NCBI RefSeq assembly: GCF_021018895.1
Contig: NC_079376.1
Location: forward strand, 11,151,001-11,215,000
DNA: 64,000 bases
Direction of reading: 5' to 3'
From: Seriola aureovittata
Lineage: Eukaryota; Chordata; Actinopteri; Carangiformes; Carangidae
Shown here piece by piece: positions 49,429 through 62,589 of this stretch. The position numbers and the translations under genes are program-made. A model generated the notes under the pieces. The model saw only the letters and a list, made by a program, of their open reading frames with translations, had not been told where the DNA came from and did not search any database. How positions within the stretch are numbered: position 1 is the first letter of the stretch; each line of letters begins with the position of its first letter.

Positions 49429-52400
49429 GTAGGGGCGCTGCCATTTGGTAATGATCGACTAATGCTTATGGTTTTCACACAGTATTGATAAAAAGGCTAA
49501 AGTAGTAAATTTGCCATTAGGGAAGATTGTATGTCAGAATTGGGATGTGGGTAGGTTCTCGAAATCACCTTTAGGAGCACATGCAAAGCTATTGGGACCT
49601 AATTAAAAGCTTGCAAAGAAAAATATCAATCAGGCCATGAAGAAAATATTTGTCAAAGAACACCCAAGAATTTTTTCATTTAGAATTACATTCAACTCTG
49701 AGATACAGTTGTCTTTGTGCAGTCTTCTTCTTAAGTCCACCTCTGCTGTCAAGAATATGTGGTAGTTGAATATGAAAAGTTGATATGTGCTATGCAAACA
49801 CCATTTATTGTCAGCATTATCGACTTAGCTGAAGGGGATGATGACAGTACTCACACATTCACAGGTCCAATGTGGGCTGTTTTCCTGTAGGAGGCAGTGT
49901 AGATTAGCTCACTTGAATGCTCCACCTGTCCCACAGAACCTATCAATCACATACTCTATAGGAACTCAGGGCAGTCACAGAAAAACACAGGGAGTAATTG
50001 TGTATGTATTTGTGTGTGTACTATATGTGTGTGTGTGTGTTTGAACACAAAAGCCTCTACAGAGCCATTAGGCTCCTGACTGGCACAGTGTGTGTGGGAT
50101 GGATGCATTCTTCTAATCACCATGTTGCTTTATTTCAGCTCCCACTATGCTGCCAGCTATTCCATAACTTCACAACTGCCGTGCAGCAACCACTCTTAAT
50201 GACATTTATTCATAGTAAGCTACGATAAATGAATCAAACAAATTATGCCCTTTTCCTCCCTTTTTTCTTACTTCAAAGAGAGGAGGATGGGTGGGTGGTT
50301 GAGTGAGCTTTCTCGCTAGTTAGCTGTCTGTCTTCAGGTGAAAACACTGTAAAAGCAACTCTCTTTTTATGAATTATTTATGTATAATGTTCAAATGAGT
50401 CTTTGCATTTGCAAAAAATAATGGATTTCTTTTGTGCTCTGTCCATGAAAAAGCACTCAGCAAATGGAATTTGCTGGATGAAATTGCTGTCATATCAAGT
50501 ATGGCTGTTATGCTTATTGACTCCCCCCCCCAATACTTATACAAACACTAGTCATTTTTTACAATCCTTGGCTAAAGACAAGTTTATTGCTCAAGTCCAT
50601 TGTGACTGTTTGAGTTTACACTTGGACTGTGAACAAGTGTCTGGAGTGTTTTCTTTAAAACAATCTCGGTTTTAATGGAGGAGATACACTTTTCCGTTTT
50701 CCTAAAATTGGTCTTCATCAGCTTTCTTCTTGTTTAAAACAGTCCAGATGCAGATGGTCTGCACTTGGTGCATTCATCTGTTGTGTGGTCGTATATGTGG
50801 TTATAGTGTAACAGAGAGTGTAACCATGATTGGAGTAAGTGGAGAGGGGTAGCTGCGTGTTTGCACTGAGCTGCCCTCGGGGCACAGGTTCAAGACGGCA
50901 GCTCAGGATCAATCCCAGTCTGAGAGCTCAGCCCCCTAGCAAATAAAAAGTCTGGGGAAAGTAAGAAAGAGACAGTCTTTCGGAAAGAAAAATAAATGGT
51001 GTGTTGATTTAGTTTGTAGGCTGAGTACTCAAGCATACAGAGTGTGTGTGCTCACATGTGTTTGTGTGTGTATGTGCGAGTCAGTCTGACTGTCTGCATT
51101 GATGGGTGTGTATGTGTTCAGGTCAGAGGTTCAGCTTCCGTCCTAGAAAGATGCTGTGTGTACATGGTTGCCTCTGTGCAGCAGTAAACAGCCGATGCAA
51201 CTGTCAAATTCTGAAATTGACCATGAAATAGACAAACAGGCTGCATATTTAGCAAAACAGATCTGTCCAATCAATACCGGCATCTCCTCTGTACAGGTGC
51301 ACATAGTTCCCGTTTGCCTCCTGCCACTAACATGGTTGTTCCCCCTCCAAGCAGCAGGGAGCAGCAGCATGTGATTCTGTGTGCTCGATGAATCATCTGC
51401 TGCATGTCATTAACATTTCCCCTCTCACACCATAATGGCCCAGCAGTGGGCTGTAGGCAGTTGCGTGCGTTAATATTCTGGTGGAAAATCAGTTTTGTCA
51501 TAACCTACTGTGGAAACAATTTCTTGTGTTTCCCTAACATTCTTTGATGGCAGTGGAGGGTGTACTCTCAGTATTAGTTTTGCTGCATATAGTGTTGCTG
51601 CTGAACAATTAGCAATCCTAGTTTAGCTACTGTGATCATATGGGATGCCATAATCAATTAAAAAGATTACATGTTGAGCTCCTTAGACTATATTTCTAAC
51701 TATTCAAATTTTCAGTCATTATCTTTTTTTCATTTTTGCAGTCTTATTTGGGCCAAATTTATAGGTTTGAAATGATGACTTTCTATTGCTTGTTGTAATG
51801 GATGCAGTGTAACCCTGAAGTAAACTTTGTCACTACTTGTTTTCGACAGTTTTAAGATTGGTTCTTTATCCAGTCTTTATGTAATGCACATAATTCCAGT
51901 CATATGTCATGAAATCAAGATTAAAAAAATTAACTTAAATCTAAGCACTGTTTCCTTGACTTAAAAGTTCAATATCTTTTGCACCTCTGGTCCAACTTGG
52001 CATCACTATTAGATGTTGTCAGAACCATGCACTGTTGCGTGGGTCACTAACAGTACTGAACACACCAGCACTGAAAGCAGTGGAGGTCAAAAAATTGATT
52101 TTCAGGTGTTAAGTTCCTCTTTGAAGCTTGAAAAGTGAGCTTTGACTGCCGGATGATGGAGAGTAGACTTTAGCATACGACAACAAGCTTTGATATGCAT
52201 CGCATGAAAAAATTAAGCAGAAACAAACCAAAATTAATTTCTGAGTTTTGTAATCCTCTTTATTGCTACTTGTGAAATATAAGGTGCTGTAATTTTGGTT
52301 CGGCCTTGAAAAATATATCTCAGTCTGTTTGGCTTACTAAATGCTTTCTTTAAAATCCCTCAATAAATACAGGTTACATGCTGGGCAGAGAGCATAGAAA

Positions 52401-52785
52401 ATCTTTGCAGTCTTGCAAACGACTTGCATATAGAACTGCAAAGGATGGTGTTGCTTCACAGTGGGATCAGCAGATACCAACCACTTAATTTAACGAGTAG
52501 TAATTTAAATCAATGATAATATCAAAAATATTGCATATTGGGGTTTTAATGAAGTACATGATTAATTGTGAAAAGAGAAAACATCAATTTCTAATTATCT
52601 ACAATTATTTGTGCAGTCCTATCATATTTTATGGTTCCAAAACATCCTGTGTTTGGATGCATTAGTGTAGGTGGAGAAGTCTTCTTATAATTATTGTAAT
52701 ATGGATGGCAATAAGTACAGTGCTGGGGTAGCCTAATTGGATGAATACTTCCCTATTGATAGGACTAGGTCTCTTGTTTTCTTAC

Positions 52786-53036
52786 TTAACCTCCTAGGAC
52801 CTGGCGTCCACATATGTGGACCTCACATTTTGGGTTCTCTAGACCACAATACTAACTTTTACTCAACAAGGGCCTGGTGACCACATATGAGGATATTATA
52901 CTGCCACTCAGTAATCGAAATTTAAAACTAATGTCCTCATATGTGGACATCATTTTTCTCAGGTCCCAATCAGAATAAATAGCAAAGAGAAATTAAAAAT
53001 GCACGCCATGCAAGAGTTCGGGTCTTAGGAGGTTAA
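52786..53036. mobile_element. piggyBac-like MITE with TTAA duplications
   Basis: TTAA at 52786-52789 and at 53033-53036 flank a 243-bp element. Its ends are CCTCCTAGGACC and, inverted, CCTCCTAAGACC (11 of 12 identical). Exact TTAA duplication next to short inverted repeats starting with CC is the signature of piggyBac-superfamily insertions. The element encodes no transposase. Inside, GTCCACATATGTGGAC (52806-52821) is a perfect 16-bp palindrome, and related CCACATATGAGGA / CCTCATATGTGGA words recur at about 52870 and 52935. The well-kept ends suggest a comparatively young insertion. Confidence 0.75.
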
Positions 53037-53723
53037 ACAAATGTAAAGTGAGCCTTGACTGTTAATGCAAACCTTGAAACACAGCTTAAAAGAACATACT
53101 CTACCCAGTGGTTACAGCATGATCCTAAGCTGTGGGTTCTACCCTGCAAACATACAGTATTTGTTGAACATAGAAGATATTGTAGAACAGGAAGAATGTG
53201 TAGAAAATGTGTGAGGTCTAACTGATAAAGAATTATGAGCCTGGGGACATACAACTTAGTGTGTGCATGTGTGTCTATATGCGTGCGTGCATGCTGGTCT
53301 ATGCAAGTGGTTTTATAGTGTGTGTTTGAGTCTATATGTACGGGGGAAATGCAAGTGAACTAAATGTCAAGGGCAAGTTGAAAAAGGGAAGGTTGCATCT
53401 GAAAGGTAATTTGGCTCTCCAGAGGTAAAAGCCTCAGCTGTAATGGCGTGCTCAGGTAAAAGCTTTACACGTATGGGGAACATGTGCGGCAGATAGATAA
53501 GAGAGAGAGAGGAGTGAGTTCCTATCCTTTATGTGTATTTGTGTGCCTGTGTGTTTACGTGCTTGCGTGTGTGCGTGTGCGCATGATTTGTGCAATCCAA
53601 TCCTGTGCGTGTATTTGGCCCCTGCCACCACATAGAAGCCAAAGGCCTGGAACAGCACCGAAATCTACTACGATCCCCAGTGCCAAAAAGAGAGAGATAG
53701 AGAAAAAGAGTGGGACAGAAAAA

Positions 53724-53727
<4 letters not shown>

Positions 53728-53779
<52 letters not shown>
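53728..53779. repeat. (AG)n microsatellite
   Basis: About 25 AG units with one AAAG interruption. It carries the poly E/R and poly L/S frames at 53484-53954 and 53529-53801. Confidence 0.95.
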
Positions 53780-56700
53780 CAGGTCTACAGGGACTCAGCA
53801 ATCAGGAGACATGGCAGCCGCTTGGCTCTCAGTTATAATGGATGAGTTGAGGGCTTCCTGCGTTCCCTGTGGGGCTTGGTTTGACTCTCCCATCTCTACC
53901 CTCTGCTGTGCTCTGCAGGCTTGCAGCCAAACATCATGTTACACAGATGCATGACGACACACACACCTCACATGTACTGTACACCCCCAAAACAGCCTTG
54001 TTTATTTTATTTAATTGATTGCCTATCTACTTTATCTTGTCCCTTGATCTGCTGTTCAGCTCTGTGTCGCCTGTATGCTCCAGGTTGTTGTTTTGTCCTC
54101 TTTATAAATCCTGCCTGTCTGTTCCTGCAGGCTTCCACCCTTCCATGTCACCCACCACCCCCCTTCTCCTGGCTCATGTACTTTATCTATTCCCTTTTGT
54201 CCTTTTATGGGGTCTGTCTGGGGGCAGAAGGAAAAAGCCATTTTATAAAAATATCAATGCAAACCTGATTTCTGCACACCCTCCGCCCCCACCCCAGCCT
54301 CAGTCGGCAGAGGGGGCGCAGAGATGAGGGGGGGACAATCAATTAATCTGATCAAGCGCTTTAGGAAATGGAGAGCGTAAGCGCTCCTAGGGGACGGATA
54401 TCCATCTCCTTGGGATGATTGAATTACGCACAGAGTGAGAGTTGGAGAGGAGGGAGGGCTGGAGAAATTGGGTGGTTAGGGTGACCGAGGATGAGGGAGC
54501 ATGTGCTTAAGAAACACAGAGGGAGTGTGTGCTTGATACGAGAAAGTGAAAGATAGAGGGACACAGAATCAAACCAAGCAAGAGCAAAAGAGTGGGGTGA
54601 AAGAGAGATGAGGTCATTGCAGAAACAGCAATGGAGAGGAGCCTTATTTCTCTCCTGCTCTCTTTCCCCCCATCTAACCATTTACATTTTTATGTATCAT
54701 ATCTTATGGTTGATATCCCTTTCTTTTGACAGCTATATTGCATGGCATGGGTACATCATTTTGCTTTGGAGTCAGTTCACAGCTGAGTGCTATTCTTGAC
54801 AAATTTGTTTAACAGTAAATTGTCATACAGTATGCAAATGGTCAAACAGGATGGACTTTATGGAAATGACGTATGATACAATAATGGCTGCATTGTCTCA
54901 TATCTAAATTTAATTTGTTATAATATCATAGACATAGTGCATAATTGACAGGAGCTTACACTGTAACATGCTAATACTATAATATTATAGATGTATAGCT
55001 AATATTATCTCCAGTTCAATTCAGAAATGAGAAAACTTAAAGTAACCCATCTGAGAAGAGAGCCAAAAGTACAGCAGCACGGCACTTTCACAACAGCTTT
55101 TTCATAGAAATGCCTCGGTAAGTGAGCTCTTCCATTGTTTTGTAAGCTGCACAATATGGTGCAACATATTGCTTAGAAATGCACTGCTCCTTTCGAATGC
55201 CACACTTGCAGAAAATGACCTTCTCTTCTACATCTGTTGAATGCATACCATACCTTCTCTTCTACTCTGTGTGAGTGATTTCTTATCTGCTGTGAGCACT
55301 AGAGCTTTGTCGGGGAACCTTTGAATAGACAGAATAAAATGGGGTTAACCATGCGTTTTCTCCAGCTCCCTGGCTGGAAGCTGGAGACTCTGGGGGGATA
55401 GTTCTGTGTCATAAGGAAAAAGATGAAACACAATAAGAGGAGAGAATATGAACAAGCCCCCCTGGGCTTTCTCTGAGAGAAGAGAGAAGAGAGAAAGAGG
55501 GAGTTTAGATTAGAGAAGTGGAAAAAGCACCAGGCATTCTCACTGAAAATGAGAGATGAAAAGAGAAAAAGAGGAGTAGAGGAAGGAGGTGGAAGAAAAA
55601 GGTCTTCAACAAACAACACTGGCTAACCATCAAGGCCTGTATGGGCTGCCTCCCTGGAGGGAGAGAATTGTCGAATGACTGCTGTGAAGAAGCCAGATGA
55701 GCTGTGGCACTGCCATGCTGCTGGTGTGACTGCAGGAGTGGAAGGACTGTTGGAACCATGGCATCCAGCAGAGAGAGCTTGTCTGTGGATCTTGAACTGC
55801 TGCACCGCCTGCCGCCCTCAGCCATTATTCATAGCAGACGAACGCTACATGAAACTGATGATGGTTGTTTAGCCTGTGGGCCTTCCACTCTTGCTGTGGT
55901 ATGAGACAATAGCAAAAATGGATTTTTGGGGAAAATGGAGGATCACTGGATAAACTTTTATTTCTGAAGATGACTTACAAAGTGAATCAATATAAAACTG
56001 TTCACGTCTTTAGTTCTGTCTATGGGTGTGGAACAAAGTCACCCGGTTTCTACATGGTGCTTAGATAGAAATACAACAATATACTGTTAACATGAATTGT
56101 TTTCATGTTATCAATTACCAGCAATGATTATCTTTATCAGTGATCCTTCCACACATCGCTGCGACATGCAGCCAACCGCCTCCCTCTCCTCAAACCAGCA
56201 TGCCACAGCTGATATTGACACTTCTAGACATGGCTGACAATTCTGACAATTAGCTTCTCATTCGGTGTTGTGATCTTTGGAATTCTGTGCAGTCTCCCAT
56301 CCTATCCCGCTGTTACTTCACATCACCCCCTGGACACCCTGTTGATCTCAGCTCCACTACCACCCACCCCAGCCTCCCAACCCCTGCTGCAGCCCTACAC
56401 TAGTTGGCTCCCCAGTGCAGATGGTGACTAAAACAAATGCAAACACACTTTCATAGGGAAACACAGGACTGTGGAGGCATTAACAGCCGGGGGTAAAGAC
56501 GGGAGAGTAAAGTGATGACATCACAGTGAAGAGAGGGAAGGAGATCGCGGAAGGGGCTGGGTGGCTACCAAATTTGACAGAGACAGAGGACAAGACAGAG
56601 AGGGACATGGCTTGTCTGCCAAGGCTACAAATCATGTCCCTGAATGCAGCACCAGTCCTGGCACCCCTCCCTCCCACAAAATAAGCCAGAGATCTATTGA

Positions 56701-59504
56701 TTGGCACTCGTATTTGCTAGCGGGCTCCAGCTCAAAATGGAGCCTTTAATTAACTTAATGGACCGGCTGCAGCTGTGTGTGAGCCAGTGAGGGAGGAATA
56801 GAAATAGAGGGAGAGGGGGAGTGAGAGCAGCATAAAGAATAAGTGGGGTTAACGGCAGACCCCTTCTATTATCAATCAGGGTGGACAGGACAGACACAAA
56901 GAGGACGAAGGAGGTGAGATTGAGTGGGTTGGTGTCCTCTCTGAATCTCCTGTTCCCTGCATCCTGTGCCCAGCTTACCTCTTGGTTCGCACTTTTATTT
57001 ATTTATTTTTTCACCAATACCCCGCTCTTTACCGGAGATATATTGTCCACCAACATTGTTTTAACTGGTATGTCCGTTTTAAATGGCATGTTTGCGTTGG
57101 TCTGATTGGAGTATCTCTGGGAGCCCCAGTGCACCCCATCATGCTCTGCTCTCAGCAAGCAGCCACCCCAAAAGTGCTAGGCCCCTGACAGCCAGACCCC
57201 TGTTTCTTCACACTGCCTCCCACCCTCCTTCGCCCACCTCTCTCTCTGCCCCCCTATGCACCATTCTCATTCCTGTCCACTCATCCATTCTGTCAAAGGT
57301 TAATTGGTTTGGAAATGATTCGATTCATTCTGGACGTTAATGCTGTTATCATGCTTTTGTTCGAAAAAAAGAGAAAGAAAAACTACCCCCCACATGCACT
57401 TAAGCCTAATTTAAAATAAAGGGGAAAAAAGAAAAAAAATCCAATTTAATCTTTTTTTTTTTTTTTCTTACTCAGGCTCAGGCTTGTCCCCACAAGTCTT
57501 TTCCTTTAAATTATGGCAGAATTTCATTACCTTGAAAGCTTTTCTGCCCCCTCCCTCTGCTCCCCTCCCTGTCTCCAATACTTTGAATGGATCAGGACTA
57601 ATGTCTTTCTTGTAACCTCAAGGTCGGAATATTTGGATCCGTGGAAGCGCTCAAGGGTCTCTGTGATTAATGCACTGTACAAAGTACCTTGGAATAATGC
57701 GGTGGCTGATGGCTGCACAGAGTGATCAGTTGTGCACCCACACACACGCACACACAAATATGCAGACACACAACTACATTCGCTGGAGGTAGTTGTAGAT
57801 AGAGGTGCCCCTGTCAGTGCCCTTGATGTGGATCATGGGAGGCATTCATATTCAAATAGGGTTACCTAGAGGCCCTCTCTCAATTCCCCTCAACAGTGCC
57901 ATACAGTGCTTCCCCAAGGAGCTTTTTTGCTTTTCTCTCTTCAGTATGTTACATCTTTACTTACACAGGCTTTGTTAGACATAACCAGTCTATCACTTCC
58001 CTCAGAGCTGGTTATAGGATGACAGATTTTCTTTGAAGCACATCATTCTCAGTGGAGTTTCAGTGTAAAAAAAGTCAAATTGCACCTGTGCTTCAACAAC
58101 AACAATTTCAGTTTTCATTTACCCACTATATGCCACATCAGAAAATTAATTAGATTACGTCTAAATGTCAAAGGGAGATAGTTTTCCTCATTCCAGTATC
58201 TACAGTAAAACAGCCAGTGCTTGATTACTACTGTGGTCTTGATGTTTTTTGCTGACACAGCTGCGATGTCTGATAAAAATGTGATTTTCTCTGTTTCTGC
58301 GGCCACCTTGCAGAGGTCCTCGAAGTGGTTGCTGTGCATGCGATCCACGCCCTATTGATCAGCGACACAGAGGCCTCTGTATTGCAGTTGTTGGCAGAGC
58401 TGCAGATGCTATCTTCACTTTTGTTAATTATTTACATTCGCTTCCACAAATCTGATCAATAGTTAATTGAGCCAGTGGGAGCTGTCTAGAGAAAAACGAA
58501 AACTTTGCGGAACTAAGGGACAAATTCTTCAGTGCTGCAACGGGAAGGAGTTTTACTTTCCCTCATACTCTTCAATATAATTTAAATGTAATGATATCAT
58601 ATTGGGTTATCTGGTTTAAAGACAAAAGCAGAAAGCTTGGAAGATACAATGAACGCTATCATGCTCCATGCTCTCGTCTTCACCCTCTTACGGCAGCAAT
58701 AATTCTAAATGGCAACATTTTAAGGGAGTAGAGGCCATTCACTTGATTGAACCGCCATTTAAAATGACAGGTGGCTGACTAGAATACACTTGTAGTGTTT
58801 GTCTTTAGTGGGCTGTTGGGAAAGAGAGGCCACTGAAGTCCAGGGAACTATATTTATCAAAGCAGTCATGGAAAAAAATCAAGGTATATGAGCTGCCTGT
58901 ATATACTTGGTAGTTGGTATAAATGAAGCATGTGTACACACACACGCATATAAAATAAGTGAACAATAATAAATCCCAGCTATTCCACATCTGCTTGTAT
59001 CCAGTGCAATTCACAGTTTCATGTATTTGAAAATCGACTTTTGAGGTCACTGAAGTTGGGGATAGCAGTGACCTCAGTAAATATTGTCCAAGTTGTCCTG
59101 ACAGGCAAAAATACTTCATTAGCTTTTCAGTAATCAATCAGTTCTTCTCAGCGCATTACATTCTAAGCCCACATCTGTCCACATCTGTCTAAATGTCTAA
59201 AACAATTATAACACTGTGTGAGCTGTAACCTTAGTTTTACATTATTTAATCTGTGGGCCTCGGAATCAGAAATGCCTACAACTGGTGTATCAGCTATTGA
59301 TAAGATATTCATCAATGTCTGAGAGAAGCGACACCTGCCACATACCAGATTATAATATAGCAATATGCAGATGATAATGTTTGACACTGTTCTTTCAAGT
59401 TAACAGTGAGAAGTTACAACATTCATGCCATGCTCTGCAAGATGCTGCTATGTTCCCTAACCTGCTATGTATTTATCAATATATAAGTAACACTAATAAC
59501 ACTC

Positions 59505-60137
59505 TTGCAATTTTGAGCTAGGACCGTGGGACATTAAAGAGCGATTGGTCAGATGAACTTGTGGTGCAGTGTACAGTGTTATAAATTCAGAAATATGTTA
59601 TGGAGGGCTTTCAGTGTGACCAGGAGGATTTTAATTGAATTCTGAAAAGTGTACAGGAAGCCAGTGTAATTTCGCCAGAATAGCAGTGATATGCTGTCTT
59701 TGTTTAGTTAAGTCAAAAGCCTGGCTGCTGTGAAGAAACTGAAAACTGAAGTTGTGAAATTGTAGACTCGCTTAAACAAGAAAATATGGAATGACAATAA
59801 TCCAGCTGGGAATAGATAAAGGCATGGATGATTTGCTCTATGATGTTCTTACACAATGCCGGAGTGATTTTAGCAACATTTCTGAGTTGCAAGAAACATG
59901 ACTGAACTGATTTTTTTATGTGATGGTCAAAAGTCAGGTTTTGATCAAATACAACACAAAGAGTTCTAGCAGATGGTTTTATATTCCTTGATAATTTACT
60001 GAGGCATGGTCTAATGTTCTTTCAAACTTGGTCTGGGCCATTTTATGACATCCACTCTCTGATAGCATTGTGGCAACAGTGTAGAGCATCCAGATCTTTA
60101 ATGTCGTCAGACTTAAACAACACATAAAGCTGGGTAC
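59505..60137 (-). pseudogene. L2-type LINE reverse transcriptase relic (antisense to PACRG)
   Basis: Read on the - strand from 60137 downwards the frame gives TQLYV (the residues that follow the catalytic YADD), then VVFDQNLTFDHHIKK, LQLRNVAKI and IIHAFIYSQLDYCHS; after stops and frameshifts come a KLHWLPV-like block and NVPRS. In L2-clade ORF2 proteins the equivalent order is YADDTQLY, GVIFD..L.F..HIK, HLRNIAKI, HAF..SRLDYCN, LHWLPV and VPRS. The match fixes both identity and strand. Several stops and frame changes make it inactive. The polymerase core upstream of TQLYV is missing: similarity stops abruptly where another repeat begins at 60138. Confidence 0.8.
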
Positions 60138-60250
60138 TAGGGGTGGGAATCTTTGTCAATGACACAGTTCAATTCAGCTCTGATTGTTGGTGTCATGATT
60201 TCGATTCGTAAAGAATTTTCAACAATACTTGATTCAATAAAAAAAAAAGT
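60138..60250. mobile_element. Repeat fragment beginning TAGGGGTGGGAATC
   Basis: Starts TAGGGGTGGGAATCTTTG and contains CATGATTTCGATTCGTAAAG and TTGATTCAAT words. GGGGTGGGAATC ends followed by GATTCGATT-rich sequence are, as I recall, typical of a fish hAT-type MITE. It abuts the truncated LINE relic exactly. No matching right terminus was found, so this is a partial copy or only a resemblance. Confidence 0.4.
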
Positions 60251-62425
60251 AGGGCACTTTTTGGGTCTTACTGTGGTGAACGGTGTTCCAAAGCACTGAG
60301 TCCTTTGCCCACTTAGCTGCAAATGAAAGATAATTGTAAAGCTACCTAGTCTTGATGAGGGTCAGTGTCTTACTAAAAGACAATAGCAGAGAAAGGTATG
60401 TGAAAGTATGCAGCTTTTCTTTAAGTTAATCACAATTACTTGGAAGCATCCTATAGTCTTCTTCCTGAACGAAAATAATGAAATCATATACTGACATCAT
60501 GGGTTAAATGTTTTTGTAAAAACAGAAGTTGGAATGTGTGTGTTTGTTCTTGAGCAAGGGGTGGGGTCCATCTCCAGCAGTGGAGAACAGGCTCTCTGCT
60601 GCAACGTTAGTACTGGGGGAAAGCCATTGTTATTTTAAAATGCTGTGCAGTAGCAGAGCTTTATAAATGAAAACAGACTATGGTTATGAGTTATTTCCTT
60701 CACCCACCAGAGTGGTAAAGTGCTGCAGTCTAAGTTGGTCAGTCAGTCCTGTTTGTTAGTGCTGGATTTTACAGCTTCCCTCCGCTAACATTATTATAAA
60801 AATAGATTTTTAGTACTTGTGAAAGAGGCTTGCTTGTGAAAACAATGAGAAAGAAGAAAAAACTTCTCAGACAATTATGTTGAGCTAAATGAAGTTCCGC
60901 TAAACAAGAATGTTTTAATTTGCACTTTCACACATGAAATTTCCAAATAGGAAAAATAAACGGCACTGAGGCAGTTGACTATCGCTGTGAACACTGTTTC
61001 ACCTATAATAAGAACTGTGGCAGAAGTGAAGAAAAAATAGCAAATTGCAGCATGGTGACAGACACAGAGGGGTTGCAGAGTACTTCAGTGTCATCCATAG
61101 ATGACAAAATAGCAGCAATTATTGGTCACATCATCCCTGATGGTAACACTGAGAGTGCAACTCTGTCAACCACAGAAGAGACTCGACCAAAGAAGTGAAC
61201 AAATTGTTTTAAGTTGGTGCGCTTATTTTAACAGTTGCAGCACAACAGAAAATTTATCCAACATAGTCAATTCAACTCATAAAAAATAGAGCAGATCATA
61301 ATAAGTGCAGAATGAATGAAACATACTGTCACCAACAACTGCTCAAATAATAACTTGCAACTGACGATGGCTTCAAAAACCTGAAAGAAATAAAGTCCTC
61401 CAATTGTAATTTTTCAGAGCAAGAAATGTATAACCTGTAAATAACAGTTATCTGAAAGTTCTGGATTATCCCATGTCTAAATTGTACTGAATTGGTTGTC
61501 AAGCACCATAGTTGAAAATCAATCCATCAGTAATGATTGACAATAGAGCTAGAATTTGTAGAAATCTGATATCTGTCATAAGTCTGACATCATGTGTTGA
61601 AATGAGCACACCAAACTGTTGGTACATGTGAGCATTAAGGCATTAAGGCTTTCCAGACATAGAAAGCGAGGGAGTGATGAAGCAGACCCTGGTGTATTCG
61701 AGTTTACGTGCGCAAATGTGCGCTTATGTGTCTGTCTTGAGTGATTGAGTGACAGGAACCGATTAAGGTATGCAATAGCAGCTCCATTTTAGTAATATGT
61801 CCTGCCACAGCTCAGGGAACGATCTGTATACGCCTGGATCTAGCTGGTAATGCTGCAGGGCCCATAATGCATTATGAGGAGAAATTCATCTAATTGTTTC
61901 TGTTCCCAGTTTGAGCTGCACGTTCACCATTGTTAACTGACAAATGTGTCAATGACTAATCTGCCGGGGTGTTCGACCACCACACCTTGTATTGGCTTTG
62001 GCGTTTCCTTATCTCACTTCTGTTTCCAGCCTGTCACTGATAAGAGAGAGGGGAAGGAGGGGTTGTATATGTGGAGCTGGGGGAAATAAGAAAAATGGAA
62101 AGAAAAAGAGAATGGTAGTAAAAAAAAAAAAAAAAAATATAGTGAGTGTTAGAGCAAAAGAGAGAGAGACAGAAATAGAGAAAGAAATAGGGCATGATTA
62201 AAGAGGGTGGTCTCTGTGGTGACACTCTCCCCCCTTTTCCTTGTTTTGTGCTAGGTAGTTTGCTGAACATGCTGCGTTGTCATTGCCTTATTTCATGGGA
62301 GCAGATAAACAGCATCTCAGTTTTGTCCTCATCTACTTGGGCCTCAGGCTTGTATAAAGTCTTGAGAGAAAAAAACAATACATCTATCCATCCTCCTTCA
62401 TCTTTTTGTTACTTTTGTTTTAAAT

Positions 62426-62439
62426 TGTGTGTGTGTGTG

Positions 62440-62518
<79 letters not shown>

Positions 62519-62523
62519 AAAGT

Positions 62524-62587
<64 letters not shown>
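62426..62587. repeat. Head-to-head (TG)n / (CA)n inverted microsatellite
   Basis: TG units from 62426 to 62514 (one TAG interruption at 62441-62443) are followed by an 18-bp spacer containing GTGCATGCGCG and then CA units to 62587 (one TA interruption). Because CA is the reverse complement of TG, the two tracts form a giant inverted repeat with arms of about 55 bp. Confidence 0.95.

Positions 62588-62589
<2 letters not shown>

Noticed and set aside
53484..53954. 156-codon + strand open frame
   Set aside because: It is carried by a 50-bp GA tract (poly E/R) and TG-rich sequence inside PACRG intron 2; the antisense is also open. Not protein-like.
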